DNA from: Rosa chinensis
Taxonomy: Eukaryota; Streptophyta; Magnoliopsida; Rosales; Rosaceae
DNA: 64,000 nucleotides
Assembly (NCBI RefSeq): GCF_002994745.2
Contig: NC_037088.1
Location: 56,810,397 to 56,874,396 of the forward strand
Direction of reading: 5' to 3'
The position numbers and the translations under genes were made by a program. Positions within the stretch are counted from its first letter, which is position 1. Every line of letters starts with the position of its first letter. The notes under the pieces were generated by a model. The model was not told the DNA's origin and searched no databases. It worked only from the letters and a program-made list of their open reading frames with translations. This document shows, piece after piece, positions 11,415 through 23,217 of the stretch.

Positions 11415-14400
11415 AGTGTCTCAATATCTAAATTCTAAACATGCATGGTTAGATTCGTCAACCTAACTAATAGCTCAATAGTACGATCACACGGAAAAAT
11501 TCAAGTTCCATAGTACTAATGCTAGTATTATATGTACGATCAAACGGAAACTTCCAAATAAGTTAGACACCGTGTTAATTTACCAAGAATTGGACAAGAG
11601 AGTGCCGCTCTTATTAAGTTTGCTGACTCGTTTGCCTAATTGCCTTGATCCATAAATTATCAACATAGGTAAGACAGTCCTAAAGGTTGTTAATTACCTG
11701 AGCTTATTTGATGTCTTGATGACTTGACTAATAAGATTGTCCCTTTGCCAAAAAAATAAAAATAATAATAAGATTATCAGAGATATAATTATATTGATAT
11801 GAATGATAAGTAAATACATTTGACTTCGCCTTCTTAATGTCATCATCATGCAGCCATCACTACTAACCTCATTATCGATCATCTTCTCCATCATTGTTGT
11901 CGATCATTATTTATAGTTGCCCTACGTCTTGTCCCATAAAGCAAAGAACTAGTTCGCCGTCTGTCACAAATAAACTAATTCACGTATAGAGCACGTTAAA
12001 TATATAATTCATCGGTCTTTTTATTTATTTATTTAATTTGTTGAGTTTAATTAATTTGGCTTTATTAGAGTATGAACATTCTGTATAAGAGATTTGTTGC
12101 AATAACTCAGGGTTCAAGAAAGACTCCAAATACTAGGATTCGACAACTCTAATTCATTTATATATTGGTAATTGGTGTGAACTTGATCTGGTCTAGGATC
12201 AAATATATGTGTGTATATTTATGTGTCATGTGGGCATATAGATAATTTAAATTTTCTAAAAAAATAGGGTAACCGGTGACATATGTATCATGTATGATTA
12301 TGAAATTTAACTCATACGAAGTCAGCTAAGACTACAAGTAATTGATTTGAATTTGTAACCTCCCAACTATATCTTAATTAATTTCAATACAACCGATTTT
12401 ACTCTTTGTCCCCACATCGTTTTCCATTCGAAATTTCTATTTGAATTTAGCATACTTAATGTCTCAATTAGCTATCTAAGCTTAAACATCATCCCAACAC
12501 TAATCGAGTGAAGTTCAAAGTCTGCATGTTCATTAATATAATTCCAATAATTTGAAAGGAGAGGTTCGAGAGAGATTTTTGAGCATTAATAATAGTGTCG
12601 AAAATTCCCGGAAAGTCATGCATATTCATATATTTATCATACTCGCTCCTCTTAATTGACAGCGTCTCAACTTCTAGCTAGTGTGGAAACTTGACTAGGA
12701 TAGTATTGACTAGTACGTGATACCGAAATGCTAGACTTAGACTGGCACCAATTTTCCAGTTTCGTCATACTCAAGAGTTGGACCAACACAAGTTGGGGCT
12801 TGGGACCTGAGGTCCATCCAGCACTTTGAAAACTAATAGAACTTACTGAGATATTGATCTTAAGAATAATTCTGGTTTTTGTCGGCCCGATCTATAGTTG
12901 CAGTTAAATTGCAATTTTAATTTAGTGCGTTCATGTATTCGAGTATGGTTTCTTACTTTCTCATCACAATTTTGGCACCAAGGTGAAATAGATGATGTTG
13001 AAGCGAGAAGCAGAGGCTAGAGGGATGATAAATCCAACAATTAAAATGAAATTCTTTTACTGTTAAATTAATGAAGATGACCCAGAATGGTAAAGACTTT
13101 GTAACATATGGATCACAATTGCAGACCTCGATCAAAACAGTTTACAAACTGGAAATTTAAGGAATAAACTGTAAAACACGAGAGACTATATCAACGCGCG
13201 TGTGATGTAATTTTACTCAAATTTTTGTGCTTCGATTCAACATCAAAGATTCAAAGTTGTTGTTTTAGGAGAACAAAATCAAAAAGGATGCTATATATAC
13301 GTGGCAATGAGTGTAAATGCTGATTTATTAATTAGAGGATGCCCAGTTAGAGTTTTGGACCAAAGTCCAACTATATGTCAATTTGTGTGTACCATATATT
13401 GAAAAGTACGATTCAATAACAACCCCCACACAATCTAGCTAGCTTGTAGCTCACTCCATATATAATCCAAAATTAATGGGACGAAGCACTGCATAATCAG
13501 TGAGCAGCGGCCAACGGAAACAGGTCCTTGTGTAAAGATAAGAGCAGCTATTCACCTATGAAACAACTAATTACTATAGTTAATTGACTTGATTTATTAA
13601 CTACTTTCTGTCATCAATATTACCATCTGCAGGCACTAAAATGATCTCATTGTTGATCTCTGATTGCTTGTCCATGTTAAGAAACCCCTAAACCGATAAG
13701 TATAATTAATTGGTTACTAATTTTTAACAATAAGAATTGGGAAATAATTAGTAGCTAGGTTAATTTCTGGCCAGTGGCATAAACAAGGTCACAATACTAT
13801 TTAGTTAGGTGCCGTTTAACATCTACACAGCTTGAATTGTTATACATACTTCTTCTTTTTTTTATGAATTTTCTTATTTTCCAACTTCAGAAAATCATCA
13901 AGAAAAATTTAGTCAAGATTTTTTAGTTCTGTCAGTTCCAAAAGTGCTTAAAAATCATGATTTGAATGTTTAAAAAAAAATTGTGTCAAAAATACAAACA
14001 TTTGATTTTGACCCTAAAAACGTGTGTTATAGTCCATAGTTTATGATGAAAAAATAAAAATTTTGGACAAAATTTTGTGGAATTTGATTTGAATGTGAAA
14101 ACACGTTCTTTCTTCTTCTCTCAAACAGAAAGAAAGGACATATGTTACAACTTACAACGATGGATAATATAAACCATAAAATAAAGACCAAGAGACTATA
14201 ATCTAACTATCTAAGAGCCCTTTTGGTCGATCGACCCCCTGTGTAACAATAATGAGTTTGCTATGTGCTCGACACATGACTTTGTGTTTTTATATTCTTC
14301 GATCTGCTATAATTTCCCAGAAACATGTATATGATCGAGCAAGTAGTAGTACTCTAACATGGGTTTGGATAATATATACATACCATACATGCATATTCTA

Positions 14401-15081
14401 GTTGTCAACTAAAAGAAAAGTATATCTAAGACTACATGTATGCTTTAATATTAATATCAACTGGACATTACTTGCCGACTGATCTAACTTATTACTTGAG
14501 AATTCACACCAGAACCCTAATGCAGCTGGAACAACTAGTACTTCAAAATAGCCAGACTCATTCATTTCCAGTGTGAATAATGCTGTTTCTGGTAGCTGAA
14601 CAATTGGTGCAACTGTATTTTGGTCTAGGTCTGACTTTACCTAACAAGATTATGAATCAGGACCTTTTATATATCTCAATTTCTTCAACTGGTTTTTGCT
14701 GCCTGGTCAAGCTATAGTTAGCTGCTCCAACTTTCCAAGTTGACTTCCTCATCATTATTAGAACAGTAGTAACTAACTAACCCAGTTGGGATTTGAGAAT
14801 TTGAATCTGGTAAGCAGTCTCCAAATTGAATTGAATATGCTATCTCAGTTGTATGTGAACCTTGAGCATATTTTTCTTGTTTGTTTATAGTGCAAGCAAA
14901 GCGCCGCCGCCTCCGATCTGGTTAGTTTATGACTTTATGATTATGCGAGCGCTGACGGTAGAGAAAGGGAGTCGGTTTCAAGATGAGACAAGAAATAAGA
15001 ATAATGTGCTTCAAGATTAGACCAACGACATGGTGTGGGCTTCTAGATGCACCACACTCCTATTACAACTTCAATTCCTTG
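11415..15081. other. Intergenic, AT-rich, no gene seen
   Basis: About 3.7 kb of AT-rich sequence without a coding region of convincing composition. The short open frames at 11694-11894 and 12953-13135 (reverse strand) are low-complexity and unlike known proteins. No element with defined ends is recognised. Confidence 0.4.
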
Positions 15082-15141
15082 AAATTCATGTGTTGAAAGA
15101 TAAAAGATTAAAAATTCATGTGTTGAAAGATAAAAGATTAA
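15082..15141. repeat. Two-copy tandem repeat, 30-bp unit
   Basis: AAATTCATGTGTTGAAAGAT plus ten further bases repeats exactly once, with a 30-bp period. Confidence 0.8.
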
Positions 15142-17046
15142 AGGATTAAAGAAACATTTCTCATACATCAACTATTGAATTAAAGTTAAATTGTTATGGT
15201 TTTGCTGATATTTGGCAATTTAGATTTGGATTCTCGAAGAGAAATTTTACGAGAACAATATGATTGGTATATTGTGCGATATATTAACAAATTGATATTC
15301 GTTTCGGGATTATAAAGCGATTGGTTAATTAACTAGCTATTAGTAAAGTGATATTTTTTTACCCACAATATCAATTGAGGTTCTAAGTTTTAAGAGGAGA
15401 TGAGCGAAGTGTATCATGCGAGGCCATATAAGAGTAGTTTCCATGATTCTTTTTTTATCTTTTGTTTTAGTTTTGATTAGGGTCGACAAAAGGTCAATTT
15501 ATATACAATAATCTGATTGCAGCGGTTACAGTTCGAAGGTATGTGATTCGTTCTATAACCCCTTATATATTTAAACTTTTGGTTTGATCATGTGGATTGC
15601 TATAGCGGTATTAGCATATGAATTCAAGGAACTTTCATTTCCAGAGATGAGAGGTGATGCAAAATGACCTTTTTTTTTCTTTTTTTCTTTTTTTTTCAAG
15701 TTACTCATTACCCACTAGCTACTCCATTATTGGTTAAAAAAAAACCGAGGGTAACCTTGAGCCGTGGCTGTCTAAGAGGAGCTACTCCATTATTGGTTAA
15801 AAAAGGGTTTAGATGCTTCTTCAGAAATGATTTTAAGTGAAACAAATTTGAAATAACATAGACATGCGCAAGAGAGCAAAATATGATTGTCATCCCTAGA
15901 CTTTGTATCTTTGAATTTCATTACGAACTTGCAGAGTTGGAGAGTGGGGAGAGATGGTCCTCCATCCTTCTTATAGACTGGATACCATGGAAGATGTACC
16001 AACAGATCTTTCTGGTACTGGAGCACCAAGTATACAGGGGCTAGTCTAGAACTGCAACTATGCATAACAGATCAAAGACTTTTGGGGAGAAGAAAGGAAA
16101 CCAAATGCCAGCAACTTATCAACAGGAGAATTCTACCCATACACTCTTCTATCTAGACCACATAAGGGGTACAAACAAACATAAATCCTGTCTTTGAAAG
16201 GAGTACTGGATGACAATGACAAATGCAAATGTGAAACAAGTTAAACACATGGATTGGTTTATTTTGGTTACTCAATTAGGTTTATATCCCAACAGTTCTT
16301 CATGACTCAGCACAAGACGAAATCATATAGCACCAAATGGTCTAACATAGTTAGTTAGTTACACAATCTTAACTTCTATGAGCAAAGATTACAGAAATGA
16401 TATGCAGAGCTCTGAACATAGTGATAGGAAATTGGAGATCAACATGAAAGAATGAGAGCAAGACACCAACATGAGTCAAATTTCATACACCCCCATTCTG
16501 CACACAACTCAAAGTTCAAACCGACAAATTTCATGAGAGTTACCACATGATTCAGACACCAAGGCATTAAGCGCACGCAGTATGCAAGGAAGTCTTATAT
16601 TCTGATTCAAAGTACCATTATTTTCCCATCCGACTTTTTCTATACCATTGCTAAGAATTCTACATTTGCACAATCAGGCAGAGGTAGAAGTAGACAGTTA
16701 CATGAATTGCTTCAATAAAATTCAAAATAGTGCCAAGCAGTAACACTAAAGTACACAAATACTATCACTATAGTAACAGAATCCATCATCAGTTTTGCAA
16801 AAGTTGCAGCAGGCACAATTTTCCTGTCAATATGCAGCTTTGTTTCCCTTTATAGTTTATACACCCACAACTTTTATTTCTACATCACAGTGGATACCTC
16901 CACAAACTAAAACTTCACAACTAAAATCAGACTACTCCCTCCCAATTACACAATGCAACTCAGAAACAAATCACACAGATTGAAAAGAACAGAACTTGGG
17001 AATTGTTTACATACAATTCTGATGGTAATGGCTCAAAGCTTAGAAG
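15142..17046. other. Intergenic, including probable 3' UTR of the small membrane protein gene
   Basis: A short direct repeat, CTACTCCATTATTGGTTAAA, lies at about 15720 and again at about 15784. The rest holds no recognisable gene. The last few hundred bases are probably 3' UTR of the reverse-strand gene ending at 17047. Confidence 0.35.
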
Positions 17047-17348
17047 CTAATTATCAGCATCATTGGTATTGGCTTCACTGAGATCCCCAAACTTCTCCTT
17101 GAAGGAGTCTTGTCTCTGCAGCCACATCATGTGCCCCTGAAACTCACAAAAGCTCCCAACTTTACTTCCACCACCCAATTGATAAGTACCAGAATTAAAT
17201 TACAACCCAAAAATCTCAATGCATGTGTGTGAGTTGCAAGAGAAAGAGAGGTGTATAACAAGAGGTATACCTGAAGAGCAGCAGCCCATCCAATCAGGAA
17301 TGATGCAATCCAGAATTTCTTGTCTTTTAAAAGCTTCCTGGCCTCCAT
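17047..17348 (-). CDS. Small conserved-looking single-pass membrane protein, two exons
   Basis: A spliced 55-residue protein. Exon 1 is 17271-17348 (26 codons) and exon 2 is 17047-17136 (29 codons plus stop), joined in phase 0 across a GT-AG intron of 134 bp. The N-terminus, MEARKLLKDKKFW, is basic and is followed by a hydrophobic segment (about residues 12-27, IASFLIGWAAALQ). Exon 2 starts GHMMWLQRQDSFKEKFGDL, and the tail is acidic. The layout (charged start, one membrane segment, amphipathic tail) suggests a small subunit or assembly factor of an organelle membrane complex, but I cannot name the family securely. An upstream in-frame ATG at 17384 exists; the one at 17348 gives the more natural N-terminus. 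It diverges from the PPR gene with 236 bp between start codons. Confidence 0.75.
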
Positions 17349-17584
17349 TTCCCAAAAACCCTTAAACCCTAATCCCAAATTCAATCAGAATCAGTTCCAA
17401 TTCCAGAGACAGAAACCTTGAAAAGGGTGAAGCTTTTTGGGCCTATTGGATCAGAATCAGACATGGGCCTCCAATAGAATTCATTATTTGTGGGCTCAAA
17501 ACCCAAAAGACTTGAACTTTAAACCTCAAAAGTTAAAACCACCACAAAAGCAGAGCCATTTTAATAAAATTTGGCACCATAATC
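17349..17584. promoter_or_regulatory. Shared 236-bp divergent promoter region
   Basis: The only sequence between the start codons of the reverse-strand small membrane protein gene and the forward-strand PPR gene. It must hold both 5' UTRs and both core promoters. No strong TATA box is visible, which is usual for housekeeping genes. Confidence 0.5.
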
Positions 17585-20233
17585 ATGAAACAATTCCATG
17601 CAGCTACCAAGAATTATCAACACTATCTTGGCCTATTCTCTTCATGCAAAGATTTGAAGTCCCTGCTTCAAATCCATGCCCAATTGATAGTCTCAGGTCT
17701 CCAACAACACCCTTCCACACTGACCCATCTCATAAATTCCTACTCTTCCTTCCAAAGATGTAATTTTTCGCGCTCAGTTTTCAATTCTGCGCAAAACCCA
17801 AGTGTTAGATTATGGAACTACATGATCAGAGCTCATACCAGAGCAAAAGAATTCAAACAAGCTCAAGAAATGTACCATTCTTTGTTAAAGCTAGGTCTAG
17901 AGCCAGACAAGTATACCTTCAACTTTGCCCTGAAGGCTTGCACTGCTGCATTGGATTTTGAAGAGGGTGTATTGGTGCACCGTGAAGTAGAGCGTAAAGG
18001 GTTAGAGTATGATGTGTTTATTGGGACCAGTCTGATTGATGTGTATTGTAAAATGGGGGAGGTGAAATGTGCAGGAGAGGTGTTTGATAGAATGCCTGAG
18101 AAAGATGTTGTGGCATGTAATGCTTTGATTGCCGGGTTGGCGAAAAGCGAGGATCCTAAGGAAGCAGTGGAGTTTTTTAGGAGGATGCAATGTTGGGGGA
18201 TGGGGGTGAATTTAGTGAGCTTGTTTAACTTGGTTCCAGCAGTGTCTAGATTGGGGGATATTGATTCTTGTAGGTGTATTCATGGGTATGTGGTTAGGAG
18301 GGAGTTGGGTTCAGAGGTTTCAAATGGGTTGGTTGATATGTATTGCAAGTGTGGAGATGTGGATGTTGCTCGCAGGGTTTTCGAGATGGTGCAGGGTGGT
18401 GGTGATGATGGTGGTGTTTTGTGGGGGACAATGATGGCGGGGTACGCGAGTAATAGATGTTTTGTTGAGGTTTTGGTGTTGTTTGATTGCTTGAAAGGGG
18501 AGGGGTGTAGAATGAATAAGGTTTGCATCATGAGTGCACTTTTGGCTGCTACTGAGATGAGAGATTTGGAGAAAGGGAGGGAGATCCATCTTTGTGCTTT
18601 AGAAGTAGAAGTCGATTCTGATGTTTCGGTTGCTACTTCTATAATGACCATGTATGCAAAATGTGGAGAAATAGAGAAAGCAATGCAATTGTTTGAGAGA
18701 CTTGGGGAAAGAGATTTAGTTGCTTGGTCTGCACTTATATCTGCTTGTGTCCAGTCTGGTTTTCCTGAAGTGGCATTGTCTCTCTTTCGAGATAGGCAGA
18801 ATGAAAATCTCAAACCATGTGGCATAACATTGGTCAGCGTCCTTGCAGCATGTGGGGAGCTTTCATATCTGAAATTTGGTAAGAGCATACATTGCTATGC
18901 TGTTAAGGCTGATATTGATTCTGATATTTCTACTGGGACAGCCCTAGTCTCCATGTATGCTAAATGTGGATTCTTTACTCCTGCCTTGATTATATTCAAC
19001 AGAATGCCATCTAAAGATGTTGTGACGTGGAATGCACTTATAAATGCATATACCCAAATAGGTGATGTCTACCATGCTATTGATATGTTGGATGAGTTAT
19101 GGTTGTCTGGAATAAAACCTGATGCAGGAACGATGGTGGGTATGGTCTCGGCTTGCAGCTTATTAAATGATCTAAATCATGGTACTTGTATTCATGGACA
19201 AATTATAAAGAATGGGTTTGAACATGATGCACCTTTGAAAAATGCTCTTATTGGCATGTATTGCAAATGTGGTGACATTTCGTCAGCTGAATTTCTATTT
19301 AATAGAACAAAATTAATGAAAGATGTGGTATCCTGGAATGTAATGATTGCAGGATACATGCAGGGTGGATATGCCAGGGAAGCTATATCTGTGTTTCACC
19401 AGATGAAATTAGAGAACTGTCAGCCTAATTTAGTCACATTTGTTAGCATCCTTCCTGCAGTGGCATATCTAGCAGCATTACGAGAGGGCATGGCTTTTCA
19501 TGCCTGCATTATCCAGAATGGGTTTCTATCTAATACACTTGTGGGAAATTGTCTTATTGACATGTATGCTAAATGCGGACAGCTCGATCATTCAGAAAAA
19601 TGCTTTGAAGAGATGGAACTCAAGGACAAAGTTTCGTGGAACACATTGCTTGCGGCGTATGCAATGCACGGACAAGGGGATCATGCTATTGCACTTTTAT
19701 CGCTGATGCAAAAGAGCTGTATCCAACTTGATTCTGTGTCATTCATCAGTCTCTTGTCTGCCTGCAGACATGCGGGTTTGATAAAAGAAGGAAAGGAAGT
19801 TTTTCAGGTCATGTGTGAAAAGCACCATCTTGAACCAGAGTTGGAACATTATGCTTGTATGGTAGATCTTCTAGGCCGTGCTGGTTTCTTTGATGAAGCT
19901 TTAGATTTGATTAATACGATGCCCATGGAGCCTGATGCCGGAGTCTGGGGAGCATTATTAGGGGCATGCAGGATGCATTCAAATGCAAAGTTGGGAGAAG
20001 TTGCGTTGAGTCATCTTGTTAACCTTGAGCCTACAAATGCAACCAATTACATAGCTTTATCAGATATACATGCACATTCTGCTAGATGGGGTGATGCTTG
20101 CAAGACAAGATCAAAGATGAAGAGCTCTGGGTCGAAGAAAATGCCAGGATGTAGTTGGGTAGAGGTCCAAAACAGGGTTCATACGCTACAGGCGGGTGAC
20201 TACAACTACCGCCAACTTGGAACAGAGAGCTGA
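17585..20233 (+). CDS. PLS-class pentatricopeptide repeat protein, At2g39620-like
   Basis: A single-exon protein of 882 residues, probably organelle-targeted. It consists almost entirely of tandem PPR motifs of about 31-36 residues, with the hallmark phrases LIDMYAKCG, DVVSWNALI-type and GYMQGGYAREAI repeated along its length. It is followed by a C-terminal E-type region with LGACRMHSNAKLGE, YIALSDIHAHSARW and PGCSWVEVQNRVHTLQAGD. Such proteins bind organelle RNA in a sequence-specific way and act in C-to-U editing, splicing or stability. No DYW deaminase domain is present. The overall match is to the Arabidopsis At2g39620 type. The E+ end is short: the frame stops at 20233, just before a fragment of another gene (mL46), and in the +1 frame the sequence continues WNRELRDECK. 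The natural tail may therefore have been cut by that rearrangement. Confidence 0.92.
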   Translation: MKQFHAATKNYQHYLGLFSSCKDLKSLLQIHAQLIVSGLQQHPSTLTHLINSYSSFQRCNFSRSVFNSAQNPSVRLWNYMIRAHTRAKEFKQAQEMYHSLLKLGLEPDKYTFNFALKACTAALDFEEGVLVHREVERKGLEYDVFIGTSLIDVYCKMGEVKCAGEVFDRMPEKDVVACNALIAGLAKSEDPKEAVEFFRRMQCWGMGVNLVSLFNLVPAVSRLGDIDSCRCIHGYVVRRELGSEVSNGLVDMYCKCGDVDVARRVFEMVQGGGDDGGVLWGTMMAGYASNRCFVEVLVLFDCLKGEGCRMNKVCIMSALLAATEMRDLEKGREIHLCALEVEVDSDVSVATSIMTMYAKCGEIEKAMQLFERLGERDLVAWSALISACVQSGFPEVALSLFRDRQNENLKPCGITLVSVLAACGELSYLKFGKSIHCYAVKADIDSDISTGTALVSMYAKCGFFTPALIIFNRMPSKDVVTWNALINAYTQIGDVYHAIDMLDELWLSGIKPDAGTMVGMVSACSLLNDLNHGTCIHGQIIKNGFEHDAPLKNALIGMYCKCGDISSAEFLFNRTKLMKDVVSWNVMIAGYMQGGYAREAISVFHQMKLENCQPNLVTFVSILPAVAYLAALREGMAFHACIIQNGFLSNTLVGNCLIDMYAKCGQLDHSEKCFEEMELKDKVSWNTLLAAYAMHGQGDHAIALLSLMQKSCIQLDSVSFISLLSACRHAGLIKEGKEVFQVMCEKHHLEPELEHYACMVDLLGRAGFFDEALDLINTMPMEPDAGVWGALLGACRMHSNAKLGEVALSHLVNLEPTNATNYIALSDIHAHSARWGDACKTRSKMKSSGSKKMPGCSWVEVQNRVHTLQAGDYNYRQLGTES

Positions 20234-20255
20234 GAGATGAATGCAAGTTAATCGG

Positions 20256-20890
20256 CGTATTCTATAGGTCATTACAGAGAGCAGTTGACAGAAGAATTTA
20301 TCTTCTTACCTATGGTAACACATATGGATCTCCTACTGGAGTCTGGCATTTTCCAGAAATAGCTTACGAGTCTGAGGGGACATTGTGGAAGGTAATGGCT
20401 GTTATATGATGCTATATATTCTCTTTTTCCTCTTCTCCCTCCACATAAATCACATTTGGCTTTGCTAAGATATATCCCATTATTTTCAGTCTGCAGGATC
20501 TACATAAGTCTGTCCTACACATATATTTTTTGGAAATACTCTTATGGGCCCTTTGCGATGGAGTTATCAGAGAATTTTACCTATTCTCACTCTCCATCTT
20601 TTAAGGTAGGCTTTTGGAATCATTTCTGTGTCTTAAAATGGTTTGTGCATAGTGCTGATATACTTATATGCATACTGATGTTGCCTATGATTTCTATTAT
20701 TAAATATTGAATAATGGTGACAGTTTAATCTTTTTTTTTTCCTTTCTTTCAGCAATTCCTTCTTAAGTCTCAAGTGAATGCGATGAAGAAGTTAAAAATT
20801 GGGAAGTGTGAGGATTTTGTTTGGGTGACCAAGGATGGATTGATGGAATGTTTTCCCGATCTTGAAGATTCATTTTGTGAATATGCCTAG
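20256..20890 (+). pseudogene. 3' half of a mitochondrial ribosomal protein mL46 gene, broken
   Basis: Three exon-like blocks match plant mL46 (large mitoribosomal subunit, Nudix-fold). Block 1, to 20391, reads SLQRAVDRRIYLLTYGNTYG, then WHFPEIAYESE. Block 2, about 20497-20605, reads LSYTYIFWKYSYGPF, ending SPSFK. Block 3, 20753-20890, reads FLLKSQVNAMKKLKIGKCED, then FVWVTKDGLMECFP, and a stop. Splice sites are kept (GTAATG at 20392, GTAGGC at 20606, TTTCAG before 20753). Block 2 does not join block 1 in frame without a stop, the conserved VGNAPMGHM stretch is scrambled, and the 5' half is missing. Family assignment is from memory of plant mL46 sequences. The 5' half of such a gene lies on the other strand at 62494-63094. 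Confidence 0.65.
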
Positions 20891-21085
20891 CTTTTTCTAC
20901 CATACTTTCATCAGATTGTGCATAAAGATATACCAGTGTGTCGTTTGTCATACAGAGGCTGAAAATCTCGTAAATGATCAATCAGGATTCAGGAGTCGGG
21001 CACTCATTTTTGGAACCCCACGTGACAAGAGCTAGGAGCTAAAAGTTTTGCTATTTACTTGCTGTAGTATGCTCCCATTTAAGCT

Positions 21086-21480
21086 TTTCAGGTCATCTTG
21101 AACCAGCAGATCAGTTGGAACATTATGCTTGTTTGGTAGATAGATCTTGTCAACCCTGCTTGTTTATTCAATGAAGCTTTAGCTATAATTAATTCAGCGG
21201 CGATGAATCTTGATGCCGGAGTATAGGGGAGCGTTATCAGGGGAATACAGTGCATTGCAATGTGAAGTTGGGAGTAGTAGCGTTGAGTCATCTTGTTAAA
21301 GCTTTATCCTTCAAATGCTACTAATTACTCATCTTTATCAGGTATACACGCGCATTCTGCTGTGATGAATAGCCATGATCGAAAAAAAGGCCAGGATGTA
21401 GTTGGGTGAGGGTCCAAAGCAGGCTTCATACATTTCAGGCAGGTTACTACAACTAACCCCGACTAGGAGCTGAGAGCTAA
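21086..21480 (+). pseudogene. Decayed duplicate of the PPR gene 3' end
   Basis: This stretch aligns with 19800-20225 of the PPR gene. Shared words include GGAACATTATGCTTGT, GATGCCGGAGT, GTTGAGTCATCTTGTTAA and GGCCAGGATGTAGTTGGGT, in the same order. Small deletions and stops destroy the frame. It lies 850 bp after the PPR stop codon, with the mL46 fragment between the two copies. Confidence 0.85.
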
Positions 21481-22014
21481 GAGCATGTGAATTTGCTCTG
21501 GAAAATTTTACAAAGATCGCCAGGACCTAAGAGAGCTGCACAATGCAGATTATCATACAATGTCTGTGGAATGAGTACTCGGGCGTAGTTGAAAGGAGGA
21601 CTGAAGCTTTGCAATGTTGCTGAAATTCCCAATTTCATTCAGGCGGAGAAGTGGTTTTAGTCCAACTGAATGGCATCACAAAGATATTGATGATTGACAG
21701 AGTGGCATTTGGTGACTTGGCCCTTGTTAAGAATTAGGGGTCAGCAAGAGAAAAGAAGTTGGATAGGCACTAAAAACATGACTTCACAATTTATTGAAAA
21801 TCCGAATGCACTCACATAATGTTGTCTTAGTTATTGGTGTCATTTCAAGGCTCTAATTTTTTTAAATAATTATTTAATTAATATATTAAATATATTAATG
21901 TTCGAAGGTCTACTCAAACATGAAAATATTAATTAATTTATAGAAGTAAAAAAATACTTTGATATAATTTGTTACTCTGATATATTTATTAGTATTGATA
22001 TTGTTGTCACTTAT

Positions 22015-22086
22015 GGGTCCATAGCTCAGTGGTAGAGCATTTGACTGCAGATCAAGAGGTCACCGGTTCGAACCCGGTTGGGCCCT
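22015..22086 (+). tRNA. tRNA-Cys (anticodon GCA)
   Basis: A 72-nt cloverleaf. The acceptor arms GGGTCCA and TGGGCCC pair over 7 bp (one G-U), with discriminator T. The D-arm is GCTCAGTGGTAGAGC, the anticodon loop CTGCAGA has GCA at 22047-22049, and the T-arm is ACCGG-TTCGAAC-CCGGT. No intron. A T-run from about 22089 (TTTTTT) follows as the RNA polymerase III terminator. The sequence is of nuclear cytosolic type, not a plastid insertion. Confidence 0.95.
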
Positions 22087-22089
22087 ATT

Positions 22090-23081
22090 TTTTAAAAATT
22101 TATGCATTTGATTTTTATTCCCCTTTCCAAAGAAATAACAAATAATGCATTTGATTTTTTCTTCCCCTTTCCATAGAAATAACAAACAAAGAAGTATAGG
22201 TCTCAAAAATCTGTTCATTTGACTTAACTCGTCATATTGATACAAAATCCAACTAATTCTCTACACTACAATTGACATTCTTGCATGACTTAAGAAAAAT
22301 TTGTGGTCATTAATTTAGCTATCAAATACCAGTAGTATTTTAGTGCTGGTAATTATATGTATATGAAAGATTAAAATACGGTGTTGTAATCGACTGGATA
22401 TAATTCCAGTTCAATCGACTCGATTATGGTAGCTCGATCAGTTCGTAGTTCATGTTTTGATTCAATTTAGCAAGACGTACATCGATCAAAACAAATTCAT
22501 AGAAATTCTTCGTACTCACAATCTCTTCTCTAGGTTAGAGTGTTGGACCTAATCATACCTGCCACAGCGCCACCTCTTATGGAAAAGTTGCATTCCAAGT
22601 TTTAATTTCCTCAAGACTAATCAAATTAAAGTCTGCTGTATTCTCTTGAATTCTCCACATTACACAAGCTAAAAAACAGGTTTTTTCACTTCATTTCATC
22701 TTTAAACTTAATAGTCAAACATGCATCCATTTATACGTACTCGGTCAATAAGGATGAGAACAAAAATGAAAATAATGGATTATATTATAGCTGGGGGATA
22801 TATTTGTTTCTTTTAGAAGAATGAAGGCATGCATGAGTTGATCACATAATGCGGCAGTTGACGTATTAATTAACAATTTTATGTTCTCGCTCTAAACAGA
22901 TTTATCTGCCACATTTGTCTCACGCACCGATTAAAAAGTGTCGGACCAAATCATAATTGAACTTTTGAGATGACGAATTTCATTACAAATTTTCTGCATG
23001 TACCTTTTTTAAAGACCTTGACTTGTTGAATTTAGCCATCAACAATATGACTTTGTCAATACAAGAGAAAACCAACTAGTA
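22090..23081. other. Intergenic, no gene seen
   Basis: AT-rich sequence between tRNA-Cys and the peptide gene. A 61-residue reverse-strand frame across the tRNA end is chance. The right end is probably the promoter of the peptide gene. Confidence 0.4.
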
Positions 23082-23089
23082 TATAAAGG
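23082..23089 (+). promoter_or_regulatory. TATA box of the secreted peptide gene
   Basis: TATAAAGG lies 136 bp before the ATG at 23218, predicting a leader of about 100 nt. Confidence 0.6.
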
Positions 23090-23217
23090 CCCCGAAACAT
23101 TGAGGCTGGCTATTTTTATTCCCTCTTTACCTGTAATTACATGCACTTGTGAAAATACGTAGGTACAGTTAGAGAATATATATATAGGAGCTAGCAGGGA
23201 GACCTGTATTTGGCAAA

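Noticed and set aside
18280..18888. 202-residue reverse-strand open frame
   Set aside because: Antisense shadow inside the PPR gene with no recognisable motif.
22015..22086. Plastid DNA insertion as source of the tRNA-Cys
   Set aside because: The cloverleaf has nuclear-type sequence and a T-run terminator, and neighbouring plastid genes are absent.
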